DNA from: Ceratotherium simum simum
Taxonomy: Eukaryota; Chordata; Mammalia; Perissodactyla; Rhinocerotidae
Assembly: GCF_000283155.1 (NCBI RefSeq)
Contig: NW_004454156.1
Location: forward strand, 33,081,208 to 33,145,207
DNA length: 64,000 nucleotides
Direction of reading: 5' to 3'
The position numbers and the translations under genes are program-made. The notes under the pieces were generated by a model, which saw only the letters and a list, made by a program, of their open reading frames with translations, was not told where the DNA came from and did not search any database. Positions 10,690-21,240 of the stretch are shown here, one piece after another; positions within the stretch are counted from its first letter, which is position 1; each line of letters begins with the position of its first letter.

Positions 10690-11383
10690 GTTAGTGATTT
10701 TGAACATCTTTTCATGTGTCTGTTGGCCATCTGTATATCTTCTTTGGAGAAATGTCTGTTCAGGTCTTTTGCCCATTTTTTAATTGGGTTGGTAGTTTTT
10801 TTGTTGTTGAGATGCATGAGTTCTTTATATATTTTGGAAATTAAGCCCTTAGCAAAGGTACATGCACCCCTGTGTTCATTGCAGCCTTATTCACGATAGC
10901 CAAGACTTGGAAGCAACCTAAGTGCCCATCAAGGGACGAATGGATAAAGAAGCTGTGGTATATATACACAATGGAATACTACTCAGCCATAAGAAACGGC
11001 GAAATCCAGCCATTTGTGACAACATGGATGGACATTGACGGTATAATGCAAAGTGAAATAAGTCAGAGGGAGAAGGTCAAATACCGTATGATTTCCTTCA
11101 TTAAGTAGTAGACAATAACAACAATAAACAAACATAGGGACAGAGATTGGATTGGTGGTTACCAGAGGGGAAGGGGGGAGGGAGGAGGGTGAAAGGGATA
11201 ATTCGGTACATGTGTGTGGTGATGGGTTGTAATTAGTATTTTGGTGGTGAACATGATGTAGTCCATGCAGAAATAGAAGTACAATGATGTACACCTGAAA
11301 TTTTTACAATGTTATAAACCAATGTTACTGCAATAAACAAAAACAAACCAAAAAAATTAAAAAAATAAAATAAGAAAAAAAAA
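10690..11383 (+). mobile_element. LINE-1, 5'-truncated with 5' inversion (twin priming)
   Basis: Bases 10690-10857 are antisense L1 ORF2 (ttttcatgtgtctgttggcc, ttgcccattttttaattggg). From 10858 to the A-rich tail the sequence is sense ORF2 end plus 3' UTR (ttcattgcagccttattcac, gtatatatacacaatggaa, tacaatgttataaaccaatg). The whole is flanked by the exact 17-bp direct repeat aagattagtaatagata (10673-10689 and 11384-11400). The sense part looks like a fairly young equid L1. Confidence 0.95.
10858..11108 (+). pseudogene. L1 ORF2 C-terminus fragment
   Basis: The frame at 10872-11108 (78 codons) encodes the end of L1 ORF2p. It shows the familiar AKTWKQPKCPS and YTMEYYSAI stretches before a natural-position stop, followed by L1 3' UTR. 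It lacks the endonuclease and reverse-transcriptase domains, so it is a dead fragment created by truncated insertion. Confidence 0.9.
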
Positions 11384-11499
11384 AAGATTAGTAATAGATA
11401 TTTAAGAGGAAAACTGGAATAAATAAAATAAAACATTAATGTTTTCTGTTATATTACAGATGGTTTTATTATCTTCATAAACCTATTTTTCAACTTGCA

Positions 11500-11625
11500 A
11501 TGGGAGCTAGATTGTAAGCTCTTTAAGAATAGGCACTATGGCTTTTAAATAAAGTTCTTAATCCCCAGCAGCCAGGATGGTAATTTGGAAATAACAGGTA
11601 CTTAATTTTAGAAATAATAAAAAAT
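11500..11625 (+). mobile_element. L2-like 3' end
   Basis: Blocks gctagattgtaagctcttta, agaataggcactatggc, taatccccagcagcc and aacaggtacttaa match the L2 3' UTR order (ctagaatgtaagctcc, gggcagggac, ccccagcgcc, ggcactcaataaat). Confidence 0.55.
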
Positions 11626-11639
11626 ATAAAACATGCATT

Positions 11640-12340
11640 TAAAACTGTAAAATGCATACTTTTTCCAGGAGATACAGGAAAAACATACTTTCTAAAACGG
11701 ACAACGTGCTGGACCATAAAGCACGTCTCACATGGCTTTATTAGCCGCCAATTCTTTCCAGGTTTCCCCATTCTGTTCATAGTTGGGGGACACTTTTCCT
11801 TTAGCGGGACTTTGAAAAAAGGAACTTAGTATATCTTTAACGTCAAATCCCTTGTACATTAAAATATATTTGAAATTATATTTTTCTTATCAACTTCAAG
11901 AAGGAAACCACGATTATGCACCTCTATATCGATGACATAAGCATACTCCCCTCCTCCTAAAAGTTTCTCTACCAATTTTCTTGTTTTGCTTATAGAGTTT
12001 GGAGTTTAGTCCTGGATTATTATTATTAAATACTTTATTTTAAACTCTTTTTTAATTTACTTTTTTGTGAATATTTTTACATTTTAATTCTCTTCTGTAA
12101 CTTCATTAACAAAAAGTACTAAGAGTCATTTTGATTTTTAATTGGTTTTAACCACACAGGACCTTCTCAGGAGAGGAACTATACTCCACAGTTGCTGAAA
12201 ATCCTTCAGAACCACCATCCTATTCATGAGGATAGGAAGAAAGAAAAGTGCAGCCCCCACAGAAGTCCGGTCAGTATAGGATCACGTCCTTGAATTCTTC
12301 CCCTACCATTTTTATTTTTTTCTACATGAAGCAATAAAAT
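11640..12340. other. Unassigned AT-rich sequence
   Basis: No repeat or gene is recognisable. Bases 11995-12130 are strongly T-rich. Confidence 0.5.
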
Positions 12341-12344
12341 TTCT

Positions 12345-12605
12345 AGTAACAGTGAAGCTATATGATGAAGGACGTGATCTTTGGAGTCAGACCTTCCTAG
12401 ATCCAAATCCAGCTGTTATATGACTAGCTCTGTGAATCAATTAAAAAATTTCCTCAAGCCTCAGTTTCCTCATCTGTGGAATGGTGACAATAGTGCCTGC
12501 TTCACAGAGTTATTGTGAAAATAAATTAGATAATACATAGAAAGTACTTCTCACAAAGCTTGGCACATGATCAACCTTTAATAAGTTCTGGCTCTAATTA
12601 CTGTT
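12345..12605 (+). mobile_element. MIR SINE, near full length
   Basis: It reads tttggagtcagaccttccta, gatccaaatccagctgttat, cctcagtttcctcatctgtg, tgcctgcttcacagagttat, gcttggcacatgatc and a final ctaattactgtta. All canonical MIR blocks are present in order. Confidence 0.9.
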
Positions 12606-12764
12606 AATTGTGGTTGGAAAGTGTCTCTTTCATGAACAGATATATTATATCACTGCAAAGAGTACAACCACCCTCTACTCATTGGGTCAAGATCCTACCA
12701 AGAAGATCTGCATGACGGTTATGATGGAGAGAATGTAACATCCAGCAGAGTTGGTGCCTTGTCT

Positions 12765-12850
12765 TTCTGATTCGCTGATATTCCCTGAGCATCTAGAACA
12801 GCGTCTGACATATGGTAAGTACTAAGTGAATTTCTATGGAGTAAATAAAA
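12765..12850 (+). mobile_element. LINE-2 3' end
   Basis: It shows ctgagcatctagaacagcgt, ctgacatatggtaagtact and aagtgaatttct followed by taaataaa, the terminal L2 blocks. Confidence 0.6.
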
Positions 12851-12864
12851 AGAAAAAGAACTAC

Positions 12865-12995
12865 TAGATTAGATATAACTCTGCTTCAATCCTGGCTCAA
12901 CCATTTTGTGGCTGTGTAACTTTGGACAAGTCACATAACTTCTCTGTGTCTTAGTTTCCTCAGCTACAAAATGAGAAAATATAATCATTCTAAGA
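12865..12995 (+). mobile_element. MIR SINE, central part
   Basis: The blocks caatcctggctcaacca, gtgtaactttggacaagtca and tcttagtttcctcagctaca are classic MIR core. Confidence 0.85.
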
Positions 12996-12999
12996 AGCG

Positions 13000-14205
13000 G
13001 AATTAGTCACATATAATAACATATGTTAAAATTCTTCATAAACTCTACATCAAGACTCAAATATCCTTTGGACTCTTGTGGTCACACAGAAATATCAAAA
13101 ATCCTCCCCCCAAAATTGATTATTTTCCCCATTTTTGGCCCACTTCTCTCTCATCATAAGCCCTCTGGCCCCAAAACACTGTTTGAGAACACTCAGAATC
13201 CGATCCTGACCTCCTCTGCTTCCCAAGTCATCTGAGCCAAGCTATTAGTTCTTGGCTTCAAGACCCTGTCCCCGTCCCTGAGTGTGGAACCCTGGGCTTG
13301 GGGGTTTGGTGTGCCTGGTGTTTGAATTTATGATGTCCTAGAAAGACTCTGATTTTATATGACTCTCTGGTTCTCAGTACCTTTGGCTGAGTCAGTTAGG
13401 AATTCTTCACTCTCTTTCCTGCTTTGTGGCACCAGCACCCATTTCTAACCCCCTGGGCACCCCCATACCCTGCCCTCCCCCACACACATGGGTAGGATAG
13501 GTCAAAAGAGTGATTCTCATTAGGTTATGTTCCTAAATTCCAGACTTATATGGAGTTGAAAGTTTCCTACTTGGGTCAAAATGATTTGGGGCAAAGGAAG
13601 ACTGTGGGACCCCTAGAAATTTCTTTAAAAATTGGGTAAGTACCCAATACAGCAAACAACAAAAAAGGACATAGACAAGTGCTTGGTGGAGTGTGCTGGA
13701 AGGAAAACGGTAACTCTTTGTGAGTTTTGTAGTAGGCTGAATTAGCGACAGATTCCCGAGGGAAAGTTCAAGGTCATCCCAGAAAGTTCAGCAAAGACAT
13801 CTGCTCAGATGGAGACATCTGCTCAGTGAAGGCATCACAGTGGGAGTGTGAAAGAAAAGAGAATGTTGGAATACATTAAAATAAGAAGCAGCTGAGAAAA
13901 TTTAGTACCATATCAAAAATCTTATTAAATGGTGCTGGAACCCCTAATTCTAGGCTCCATGTAGATGTTGCATACACTGCACTCAGCTCAAAAGCACAAA
14001 GATGCAGGAGAGATCAGTCTACCCGCAAATATTGTTGTATCTTCAGTGTGTGCACAGCTCTGCGTTAGGTCCTCCAACAATCTTATGCTAATAAGTTTTT
14101 GTCATAGAATCAAAATGATTTGGGAAGTGCTGGAAATAAAATGTAGAGATGTTAACAAAAGACCTGATCCATCGCAGGCATTTGGTCAACATTGCCAGAG
14201 TAATT
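13000..14205. other. Unique sequence, no gene seen
   Basis: No interspersed repeat is recognised. It contains a CCCCA/CCTCCC-rich patch (13440-13500), and a 13-base word gacatctgctcag twice, 18 bp apart (13796-13808 and 13814-13826). No splice-bounded frame convinces. Confidence 0.5.
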
Positions 14206-14207
14206 AG

Positions 14208-14700
14208 TGAATTGAATCTTTAGCAAATATTTCCTGAGCACCTATGGCATGCCAAACACTGTTCTAGGCACTGGAGACACACAGGTGAGCAAGACATCCA
14301 CCGACCCTTTTGGAGCTCACATTCAAGGAGGCCGAGATAGACAGTACACAGATAGTGCTAAGTGCAGGATGAGAAGATAGACAGCAGGGGAATGTGGCTA
14401 AAAGTGGCTGGGGAGACAATCAGCAGAGGTCTCATTTGAGCATTAATTTGCACAAAATGACTGAGTCATGTAACCGTCTGAAGGAATAGTGTCCCAGATA
14501 GAGGGGACAGAGAATGCACAGACCACAAGGCAGCTCAAGCGTGGAGCAAGTTTGGCTAGAGCAGAATGTGCTAGAGGGAGAGTGGTGGGTGATGACTTTG
14601 GGGAGGAACCCAGGATCTGACTTACAGAGGCTCAATAAGCTACAGGAAGAATCTTGGGAGTTTAGAGAAAGGGACTCAGGTGAGCATGTTTGCATGTGAC
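14208..14700 (-). mobile_element. LINE-2, reversed
   Basis: Starting at the 3' end: gcaaatatttcctgagcacc, tgttctaggcactggagaca, ggagctcacattcaaggagg. It then continues into the L2 ORF2 side (cacaaggcagctcaagcgtg, ggatctgacttacag). About 490 bp is one of the longer L2 fragments here. Confidence 0.8.
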
Positions 14701-15590
14701 TGGATTTTAATTGGCAGTTTCTCTGTGATCTCAGTATTTGACCAAAGATCCAAAGTTAAAAACAATAGGATCAAAGTATGCTCACCTTCTAGAAACTTCT
14801 AGATTTTCCCCTGAGAGAAGACATGATCCTTCAATCCTCACCTCTATCATCTCGACCAGCCCATGGTAGAGAAGATTAAAATTTTGAGAAAATTGTGACC
14901 ACATCAAGAGTGTGGTTGTATTTTTTCTGTCTTCAGTTTGTGAGGGGACTGCTCCTCTTCAAAGGAAGGTGAGAGGATTTCTAAGAAAACCCCATGGTGA
15001 CATTGGGTTTGCTTCCAGGAAGGGAACTGACATCTAACTGTCTAGTTGGAATACTAGCTGAGCTGCAGGTATTTGTACCTTCATCCCAATCTGACACGAG
15101 AGTAGAGATGGCAGGAGAACTCTGGAAGAGACTAGAGACTCCTGGAGTGTATATACATGTGAGTAACAAATTCTCACCAGAAGATTTCTGAAAGTGAAGT
15201 GATGACTTGATATGTAGATGGATGGGGAGGACAACTGGTGAAAGGAACTCAAAAGATGTGTGTCCACAGTTGTGGACATTCTTGCTAACTCATGACCTAT
15301 GGAAACTGCTGGCCAATCGTCAGAGACACTTGTAAGCTGTCCCCATCTAATGATCAGAGGGCAAAAGACTTTCACATTTTATATGAGAATAAGGGACAGG
15401 AGGGAAAATATTGCTCCCTGGCTAGGGTAGAAGGGAGCAGAGCTCCTTGAAATTTCAGATGGAATGAGTAGCTAGGGTCGTCCCACCACTCTTACATTTG
15501 TGAGGCTTATCAAGAATCCTTTAGCAGTCTGCCTTCGGGATGGCAGGTATGCACTACAGTTGTCAAAAACCACGGGACAAAGAATAACAA
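14701..15590. other. Unique sequence, no gene seen
   Basis: No repeat family is recognised. A frame at 14994-15191 and others nearby are short and have no recognisable domain. Confidence 0.5.
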
Positions 15591-17222
15591 TCAGAAGACT
15601 GACACAATCTGACTTCAAGACTTACTATAAACCTACAATAATCAAGACGGTAAGGTACTGGTGACAGAATAGACAACTAGATCAGTGGAACACAATAGAA
15701 AGCTCAGAAATAGACCCACACAGAGAGAGTTCACTGATTTTTGGCAAAGGCAATTCAATGGCGAAAGGATAGTCTTTTCAACAGACAGTACTGGAGCAAT
15801 TGGATATCCACATGCAAAAAAAAAAAAAATGAATCTAGACACAGACCTTATTTCTTTCACAAAAATCTATAAAAATGGATTACAGACCTAAACGTAAAAT
15901 ACAAAACCATAAAATTCTAGAAGATATCATAGGAGGAAATCTGTGTGACCTCGGATTTAGTAATGGATTTTTAGATACAACACTGAAAGCAAATCCATGA
16001 AAGAAAAAATTGACAAATTGAACTTCATAAAAATTAAAAACGTCTGCTTGTGGAAGATACTGGTAAGAGATTCCAAAGGAAAGCCATAGACTAGGAGAAA
16101 ATATTTGCAAAATACATATTTGATAAAGGACTTGTATCTAAAATATACGAAGAACTCTTAAAACTTAACAATAAGAAAACAACCAGATTAAAAAGTGGGC
16201 AAAAGATCTGAACAGATGCCTCATCAAAGAGATATATAAGCGGCAACTGAGCGTATGAAATGATGCTCAACATCATATGTTGTTACGGAACTGCAAATTA
16301 AAACAACGAGATACCACTGACATATCCATTAGAATGGCTAAAATCCAAAACAGTGACAACACCAAATTCTGGCAAGGTTGTGTAAGGAGAGAAACTCTCA
16401 TTCATTGCTGGTGGGAATGCAAAATGGTACAGCTACTTTGGAAGATGGTTTGGTAGTTTCTTACAAAGTAAAAAATAGTCTTACTACTATACAATCCAGC
16501 AATCGAATTCCTGGGTATTTACTCAAAGAAGTTGAAAACTTATGTCCACATGGAAATCTGCACATGAATGTTTATAGTAGCTTTATTTATAATTGCCAAA
16601 AATTGGAAGCAACCAGGGTGTCCTTTAGTGGGTGAATAGATAAACAAAATATGATACATGGATACAATTTAATATTATTCAGCAATAAAAAAACGAGCTA
16701 TCAAGCCTCAAAAACACAAGGAGGAGCCTTGTGTTGGCTCCTTGTGGAGCCTTGTGTTGGCTGATTGAAAGAAGCCAACCTAAAAAGGCCCTGTACTTAT
16801 TATTCGAACTATGTGACATTCTGAAAAAAGAAAAACTATAGCAACAGTAGAAAGATCAGTGGTTCCCAGGGGGTTGGGGGAGGGGAAGAGATGTGAATAA
16901 GTGGAACACAGGGATTTTCACGGCAATGAAACTGTCCTGTATGATACTGTAATGGTGGATACATGATACCATGGATTTGTCACACCCATAGAATAGTGCC
17001 ACACAAAGAGCCAACCTTAATGTAAATTATGGACTTCAGTTAATAATAATGCATCAATATTGGTTCACTAATTTTAACAAATTTACCACACTAATGCAAG
17101 ATGTTAATGATAGGGGAAACTGTGCAGGGAAGCACTAATATGGGAACTCTCTGTACTATATACTCAATTTTCCTGTAAACCTAAAGCTCTTCTAAAAAAT
17201 AAAGTCTATTAATAAAAAAAGA
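15591..17222 (+). mobile_element. Old LINE-1 (L1M-type), ORF2 end and 3' UTR
   Basis: A continuous 1.6-kb L1 runs from cttcaagacttactataaac (ORF2 RT/C-terminal region), through attggatatccacatgca, aaaagtgggcaaaagatctg, cattgctggtgggaatgcaa and ttgccaaaaattggaagcaa, to a 3' UTR ending ataaagtctattaataaaaa. ORF2 is broken by stops and indels. It is colinear and not inverted, and it carries a small rearrangement at 16715-16762. Confidence 0.92.
16715..16762. repeat. Tandem plus inverted micro-duplication inside the L1
   Basis: The 17-mer ggagccttgtgttggct occurs at 16723-16739 and 16746-16762. The 9-mer cacaaggag (16715-16723) is perfectly inverted as ctccttgtg (16738-16746). Neither belongs to the L1 consensus at this point, which normally goes from a gaaaacat block to agtgaaagaagcc. 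Confidence 0.85.
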
Positions 17223-17379
17223 AATAAAACCACTCAAAGCCATGAAATGACACCACAGTGGAGAGGTAATAACAGGGTGTGGATGATGGTGAAATATACA
17301 GGACTGTGGTCAGAAACGCATCAGTGCGTAAGGGGGAATTGCAAGGGTACCAATAAGTGCTCTGGAACAGACTTCAAAA

Positions 17380-17880
17380 GTCCATCTGGATGATTGTGAA
17401 AAATGGATTAGAGCTGGGCAAGAAAGGATGAGAGGAGACCATGACAGCGTTTCAAGTAAGACACAGTAATTCTTAAGCTAGCAATATAGCAATGGATGTA
17501 GAAGAATATAGAAACATTTGAAAGATGTTTAGGAGGTGGGATTAACAGGATTGGGGATTGCCTACTTGTACAGCAGGAGGGAGAGGGAAAGGTCTAGGAT
17601 TGTTCTCAGCCTTTTGGCTGAGAACTGGATGGAGAGTAGGGCCATTGACTGAGAAGAGGAAGACTGGGGGATAAGCTGGTTTGGGAGGAAGATCATTAGC
17701 TCCCTTTTGGATCTGTTGAGACCAACGGGTCTATAACACTTTCAGGAAGAAATGTTGAATGGATAGTTAGATATGTAGGTCAGAAGACCAGCTAAGAAGC
17801 CTGGGCTAAGACACAACGGCCCTGAGGACTTTAACATACAAGCGCGTTTTAGGTACATGGACTTCTAGGTCCTAAACTAA
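17380..17880 (-). mobile_element. LINE-2 ORF2 region, reversed
   Basis: It is recognisable from the L2 order gaggaagactgggggataag, tggtttgggaggaagatcat, tagctcccttttggatctg, then gaccagctaagaag. It contains a 9-bp stem palindrome at 17603-17624 that derives from the L2 sequence. Confidence 0.65.
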
Positions 17881-17884
17881 TATT

Positions 17885-18130
17885 AATGGCAGCTCACCTT
17901 TCTGAGCTCTTGGTATGCACCAAATAGTATGAAGGATACTCTATACTAATTGCCTTATTCAAACTTTAAGCCAGTCTTATGAAGTAGACGCTATTAGTAT
18001 CATCACCTGAAAGACAATAAAACTGAGGCTCCAAAAGGTTAAATGACATGTCCCATATCGCGCACTTGGTAAGTGACAGAGACACAACTCAAAACCTGGT
18101 CCTTGTTCCCCAGTCTTCATACTTTTAAGC
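17885..18130 (-). mobile_element. MIR SINE, reversed
   Basis: It reads tcttggtatgcaccaaatag, attgccttattcaaacttta, tatgaagtagacgctattag, aataaaactgaggctcc, cacttggtaagtgacagaga and ctcaaaacctggtc, the reverse complement of MIR from tail to tRNA-like head. Confidence 0.85.
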
Positions 18131-18560
18131 CCTATTTTCTCAAGTATCGATATTTCAAATATTCAAGTATGTTTTCAAGTTTAACTTAACCAGCTTAGAT
18201 GAGTGTACATACCTATCTAACCTTCTCACCCACCTGGAGGTCTCAGACTTTATCAAGATTTTCTTCAGGAAGAAATGTCTGACACTGCTTTGTTATGCCA
18301 ATATTTGCATGTTTCTTTAATTTTGATATTGCAGTAAAAACTGGAAAATGTGATCAGATAGTTTTCGAGCCTCATTAGTCAAATTAATATTTGTACCACA
18401 AGCAACCTAAAATTTTGGCAACTGCATGAAAAAGGTTTAGAGGAATTAGGAACAAAGATTGCTGTTGGAGGAGAAATTAAATAGGTTGTTTCATATGGAA
18501 AAAGAAAAACAACTTTCAATTACAAAATTACATGTTATTTAAAAGATTCCCTGGGATGAA
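18131..18560. other. Unassigned sequence
   Basis: Nothing is recognised between two MIR copies. The base composition is AT-rich. Confidence 0.5.
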
Positions 18561-18564
18561 ATCA

Positions 18565-18785
18565 GCCCAGAGCTGGGAAGCCCAAATCCAGAGATTCGGT
18601 GGCTCTGGGTCCATTGACAAGTCTCTTCTCTGCTCTAGACCTCAGTTTCCCCATCTGTCAAAGGAAAATGAGAGCAGTTGCCCTGGTTATCTCAGAGGGC
18701 TGTCAAGAGACGCAGGTGAGGTGATAGGTGTAGAAGCTTCATGAAGTGTAAAAGTGCTAGACAAACACAAGAGTTAATTTGAATA
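18565..18785 (+). mobile_element. MIR SINE
   Basis: It shows cattgacaagtctcttctct, agacctcagtttccccatct, ggctgtcaagagacgcaggt, aaagtgctagacaaac and a terminal aataatgattatt. Confidence 0.8.
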
Positions 18786-18894
18786 ATGATTATTCTTCAT
18801 ATAGAGACAAGCCACAATTATTCACAGACTACATATCCAGGCTGAGATATGCCCACAGAAGTGCAGGAGAAGGTAGACCTTAGCAACTGCCAGG

Positions 18895-19010
18895 ACAAAC
18901 ACCCCCACTTGACAGATGAGGAAAATGGGACAACAAAGGATAGGGGGCTCACCGAAGATCAGTGGCAGAGCTGAGATTAATGCCTGCATTTCTCCCTTTT
19001 GTCTGCTGGT
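18895..19010 (-). mobile_element. MIR SINE fragment, reversed
   Basis: Blocks cttgacagatgaggaaaatg, cagtggcagagctgagatta and tgcctgcatttc are reverse-complement MIR core and head. Confidence 0.75.
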
Positions 19011-19209
19011 TTTTCTCTCTTTCCTTTAGCTAAGAGATTTCTTGCCCATTTTGGGGTCTGTACTAACTCCTGCCAGAAAAGAATCTGGAACAATCAAAAG
19101 AGAATAGCCTGACTGCTAGTTTGGATCTTAGCAAGATAAATGGCTTTGCCCAGGAAGAAAAATATGCTAACCTGAAGCTTATAGAGGATTAGTGGTTCCA
19201 CATTTCCAA

Positions 19210-19500
19210 GACTATAGACAAAACAACAAAAGCATCAATAACAATAGCAGCTCACATTCACTAACTGCTTGATATGCACCTGGACCTATGCTAAGCATTT
19301 TACCAGTATATGTGCCTCATCTTATCCTCACAACAATCCTGTGAGTTGGGTGCCATTATTAACTCAATTTTATAGATGCAAAAACTGAGGCTTAGAGATA
19401 TTAAAGAAGTTGCACTGAGCCACAGACTATAAGAGGTATAGCAGAGATTCACCCCAGCCAGTATAACTCTTAGTTTCCAGATTTTAACCACTGGACACAT
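19210..19500 (-). mobile_element. MIR SINE, near full length, reversed
   Basis: It begins aataacaatagcagctcaca and continues through tgctaagcattttaccagta, cttatcctcacaacaatcct, ttatagatgcaaaaactgag and tttccagattttaaccactg, covering the whole MIR. Confidence 0.9.
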
Positions 19501-19659
19501 TACATTCCACCAAATCCCAAAGTCCCTGGAGCTGCCATTGTACACTCCTCACAATCTAGTCTGTCCAGCTTTCTCTCTCACTTTAAATCTGGAGAAAACT
19601 TTGGGTCTGATCTTTCACCTGCTGACACAGTAGGGATAATTCTGAAGAGCAAACTACAG

Positions 19660-20065
19660 CCTCTCTGCACTGTTGTCCCTGCACTTTGCTCCTACTGTTT
19701 TCCCCAGGGTGCTCTCTCCTGTCCTCTGCCTGTTCAAATCTCACTCAGCTGTTAAGGTTCCCCTGAAATTCCACTCCCAGCAGGTCTTCTTGCCTGCTCA
19801 GTCCACACTGGCTTCTCTTTCTTCTTGAGTCCCCCTGGTACTTAATCTCTATACCTTCCAGGTGGATGCTATAGGGCTCAGCCTTCTAATAACTCTTCTT
19901 TTTTTCATTTGCTGTGTAGATCTTTAGGAATGTTCATCTTACATCCTCAACCACCTTAGAAGGGTCCTCAAGGGTAAGGTCAATGGCTGTTTCTCTTGGG
20001 TCCTCCACAATGTCTAATACATGGCTAGCAGGTCATCAACAACCATATTTTAAAATGAATAAAAT
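19660..20065 (+). mobile_element. LINE-2 3' UTR
   Basis: It reads ccagggtgctctctcctgtc, gttcaaatctcactcagctg, ggtacttaatctctatacct, then aaggtcaatggctgtttctc, ccacaatgtctaatacatgg and a terminal aaaatgaataa. This is the L2 order from the phenylalanine-rich end of ORF2 to the tail. Confidence 0.65.
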
Positions 20066-20454
20066 AACTTCCTCAGTAGGAGGAAGCTACTGAGAGGCAA
20101 CTTTCAGCTACATAGAATGATAATTTTCTCCACTGACAACTTTTTTTTAACAATGGGAAGAATCCTTGAGATGTCAGTATTTAGCTGTCATTGGAGGTTT
20201 TTGCACTAAGGATTGCTTAGGGACAGTTTGGATGAGATTCCTGCTTTGCGGGAGTTGGTGGAGTGAGTCTCCAAAATCCCTTCTAGCTATAAGAGTCTAT
20301 GATCCCATAACTGAAGGAGTGAGTGAATGAATGAATGAATAAATTTGGAAATGTCAGTCATTTACACTTGGGCTCTCCCCAACAGCGATTGAGACATAGC
20401 GTTCCACCTAACTCAGTCTTTTATCTGAAAAACACTGATGTGAAGTAAGTGGAG
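20066..20454. other. Unassigned sequence with a short (TGAA)n
   Basis: A gagtgagtgaatgaatgaat tract lies at about 20315-20340. The remainder has no assignment. Confidence 0.45.
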
Positions 20455-20610
20455 AGCTGATCATATTTCCTCTATTTTCCAGATGAGGAAACAGACTTAT
20501 TGAAGTAAAAAATAATTTTCCTGAAATCAGCAGTTGGTTGCACACCAGAGCCAATCTTCACACTCCCAGGCCAATTCAGGCTTTGCTTCAAAAGCCCCAG
20601 ACAGCTCACC
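20455..20610 (-). mobile_element. MIR SINE fragment, reversed
   Basis: It shows tccagatgaggaaacagact, ctgaaatcagcagttggttg and accagagccaatcttcacac, then a tRNA-like head remnant. Confidence 0.7.
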
Positions 20611-20794
20611 ACGGCCCCACATTGCTCTCCTATTTTGAAGCATAGAGGAGAAGCTGGAAGAAATCCTAGAGAAACCTTGGCTTCTACCTGTTCTGTGCCC
20701 TCAGCCACAAAGCCATTTGGGGTTTTACCTTTTGAGTATTTCTCTGTTTGGTCCCCTTCTCTCTGTGAACATTGCACTACCTTCATGGTCTTCT

Positions 20795-21015
20795 ATGCGA
20801 AGGAAGTCTCTGGAATTAGGCAGGCTGGACCGACTTCTCAGCTCTGGCTCCTTGGCCATGTGTCACTTAACCTCCCTCAGTCTCACAATGAGAACCATAA
20901 TTAGAGCCCACCTCATAGAGTTGTGGTGGAGATTAAATGAAGTTATATGGAAACAGGTGAATAGATGTAACAGTGCCTGGCACATAGTACAGACTCAATA
21001 TATGTTAAATTGTGT
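20795..21015 (+). mobile_element. MIR SINE, first of a head-to-tail pair
   Basis: It reads tctcagctctggctccttgg, cacttaacctccctcagtct, cctcatagagttgtggtgga, gattaaatgaagttatatgg, cagtgcctggcacatagtac and ctcaatatatgttaaatt. Confidence 0.9.
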
Positions 21016-21019
21016 CTAT

Positions 21020-21240
21020 TTATTATTTGGGGAGGTGGAGAGAATGCTTTTTTCTAACTGTGTAACCTTGGGTAAGCTGCTTAACCACTCTGTGACTCAG
21101 TTTCCACATCTATCAAATGGAGATAATGATAATAGTAAGCTTCACCTCCCAAATTTTTGTGAGAAATAAACATGTTAATGTCTATAGAGGGCACTTAGAA
21201 ATTGCTTGGCAAATTAGGTGTTCTAATAGCGTCACTATAA
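21020..21240 (+). mobile_element. MIR SINE, second of a head-to-tail pair
   Basis: It reads aactgtgtaaccttgggtaa, ctgcttaaccactctgtgac, tcagtttccacatctatcaa, cttagaaattgcttggca and ttctaatagcgtcac. It follows the previous MIR directly, and both end in MIR-type 3' tails. Confidence 0.9.

Noticed and set aside
13440..13500. Possible CpG island or promoter in a C-rich patch
   Set aside because: It is C-rich but almost CpG-free, and short.
15685..15891. Frame with L1 ORF2 similarity
   Set aside because: Not annotated separately, because it is a short in-frame island within the broken L1 at 15591-17222.
17603..17624. Perfect 9-bp stem, 4-T loop resembling the 5' stem-loop of U2 snRNA
   Set aside because: The sequence on both sides follows reversed L2 ORF2 (a ttttggcctgagcaactgg-type block), and nothing after the stem matches U2. 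It is an L2-derived palindrome, not a snRNA gene or pseudogene.
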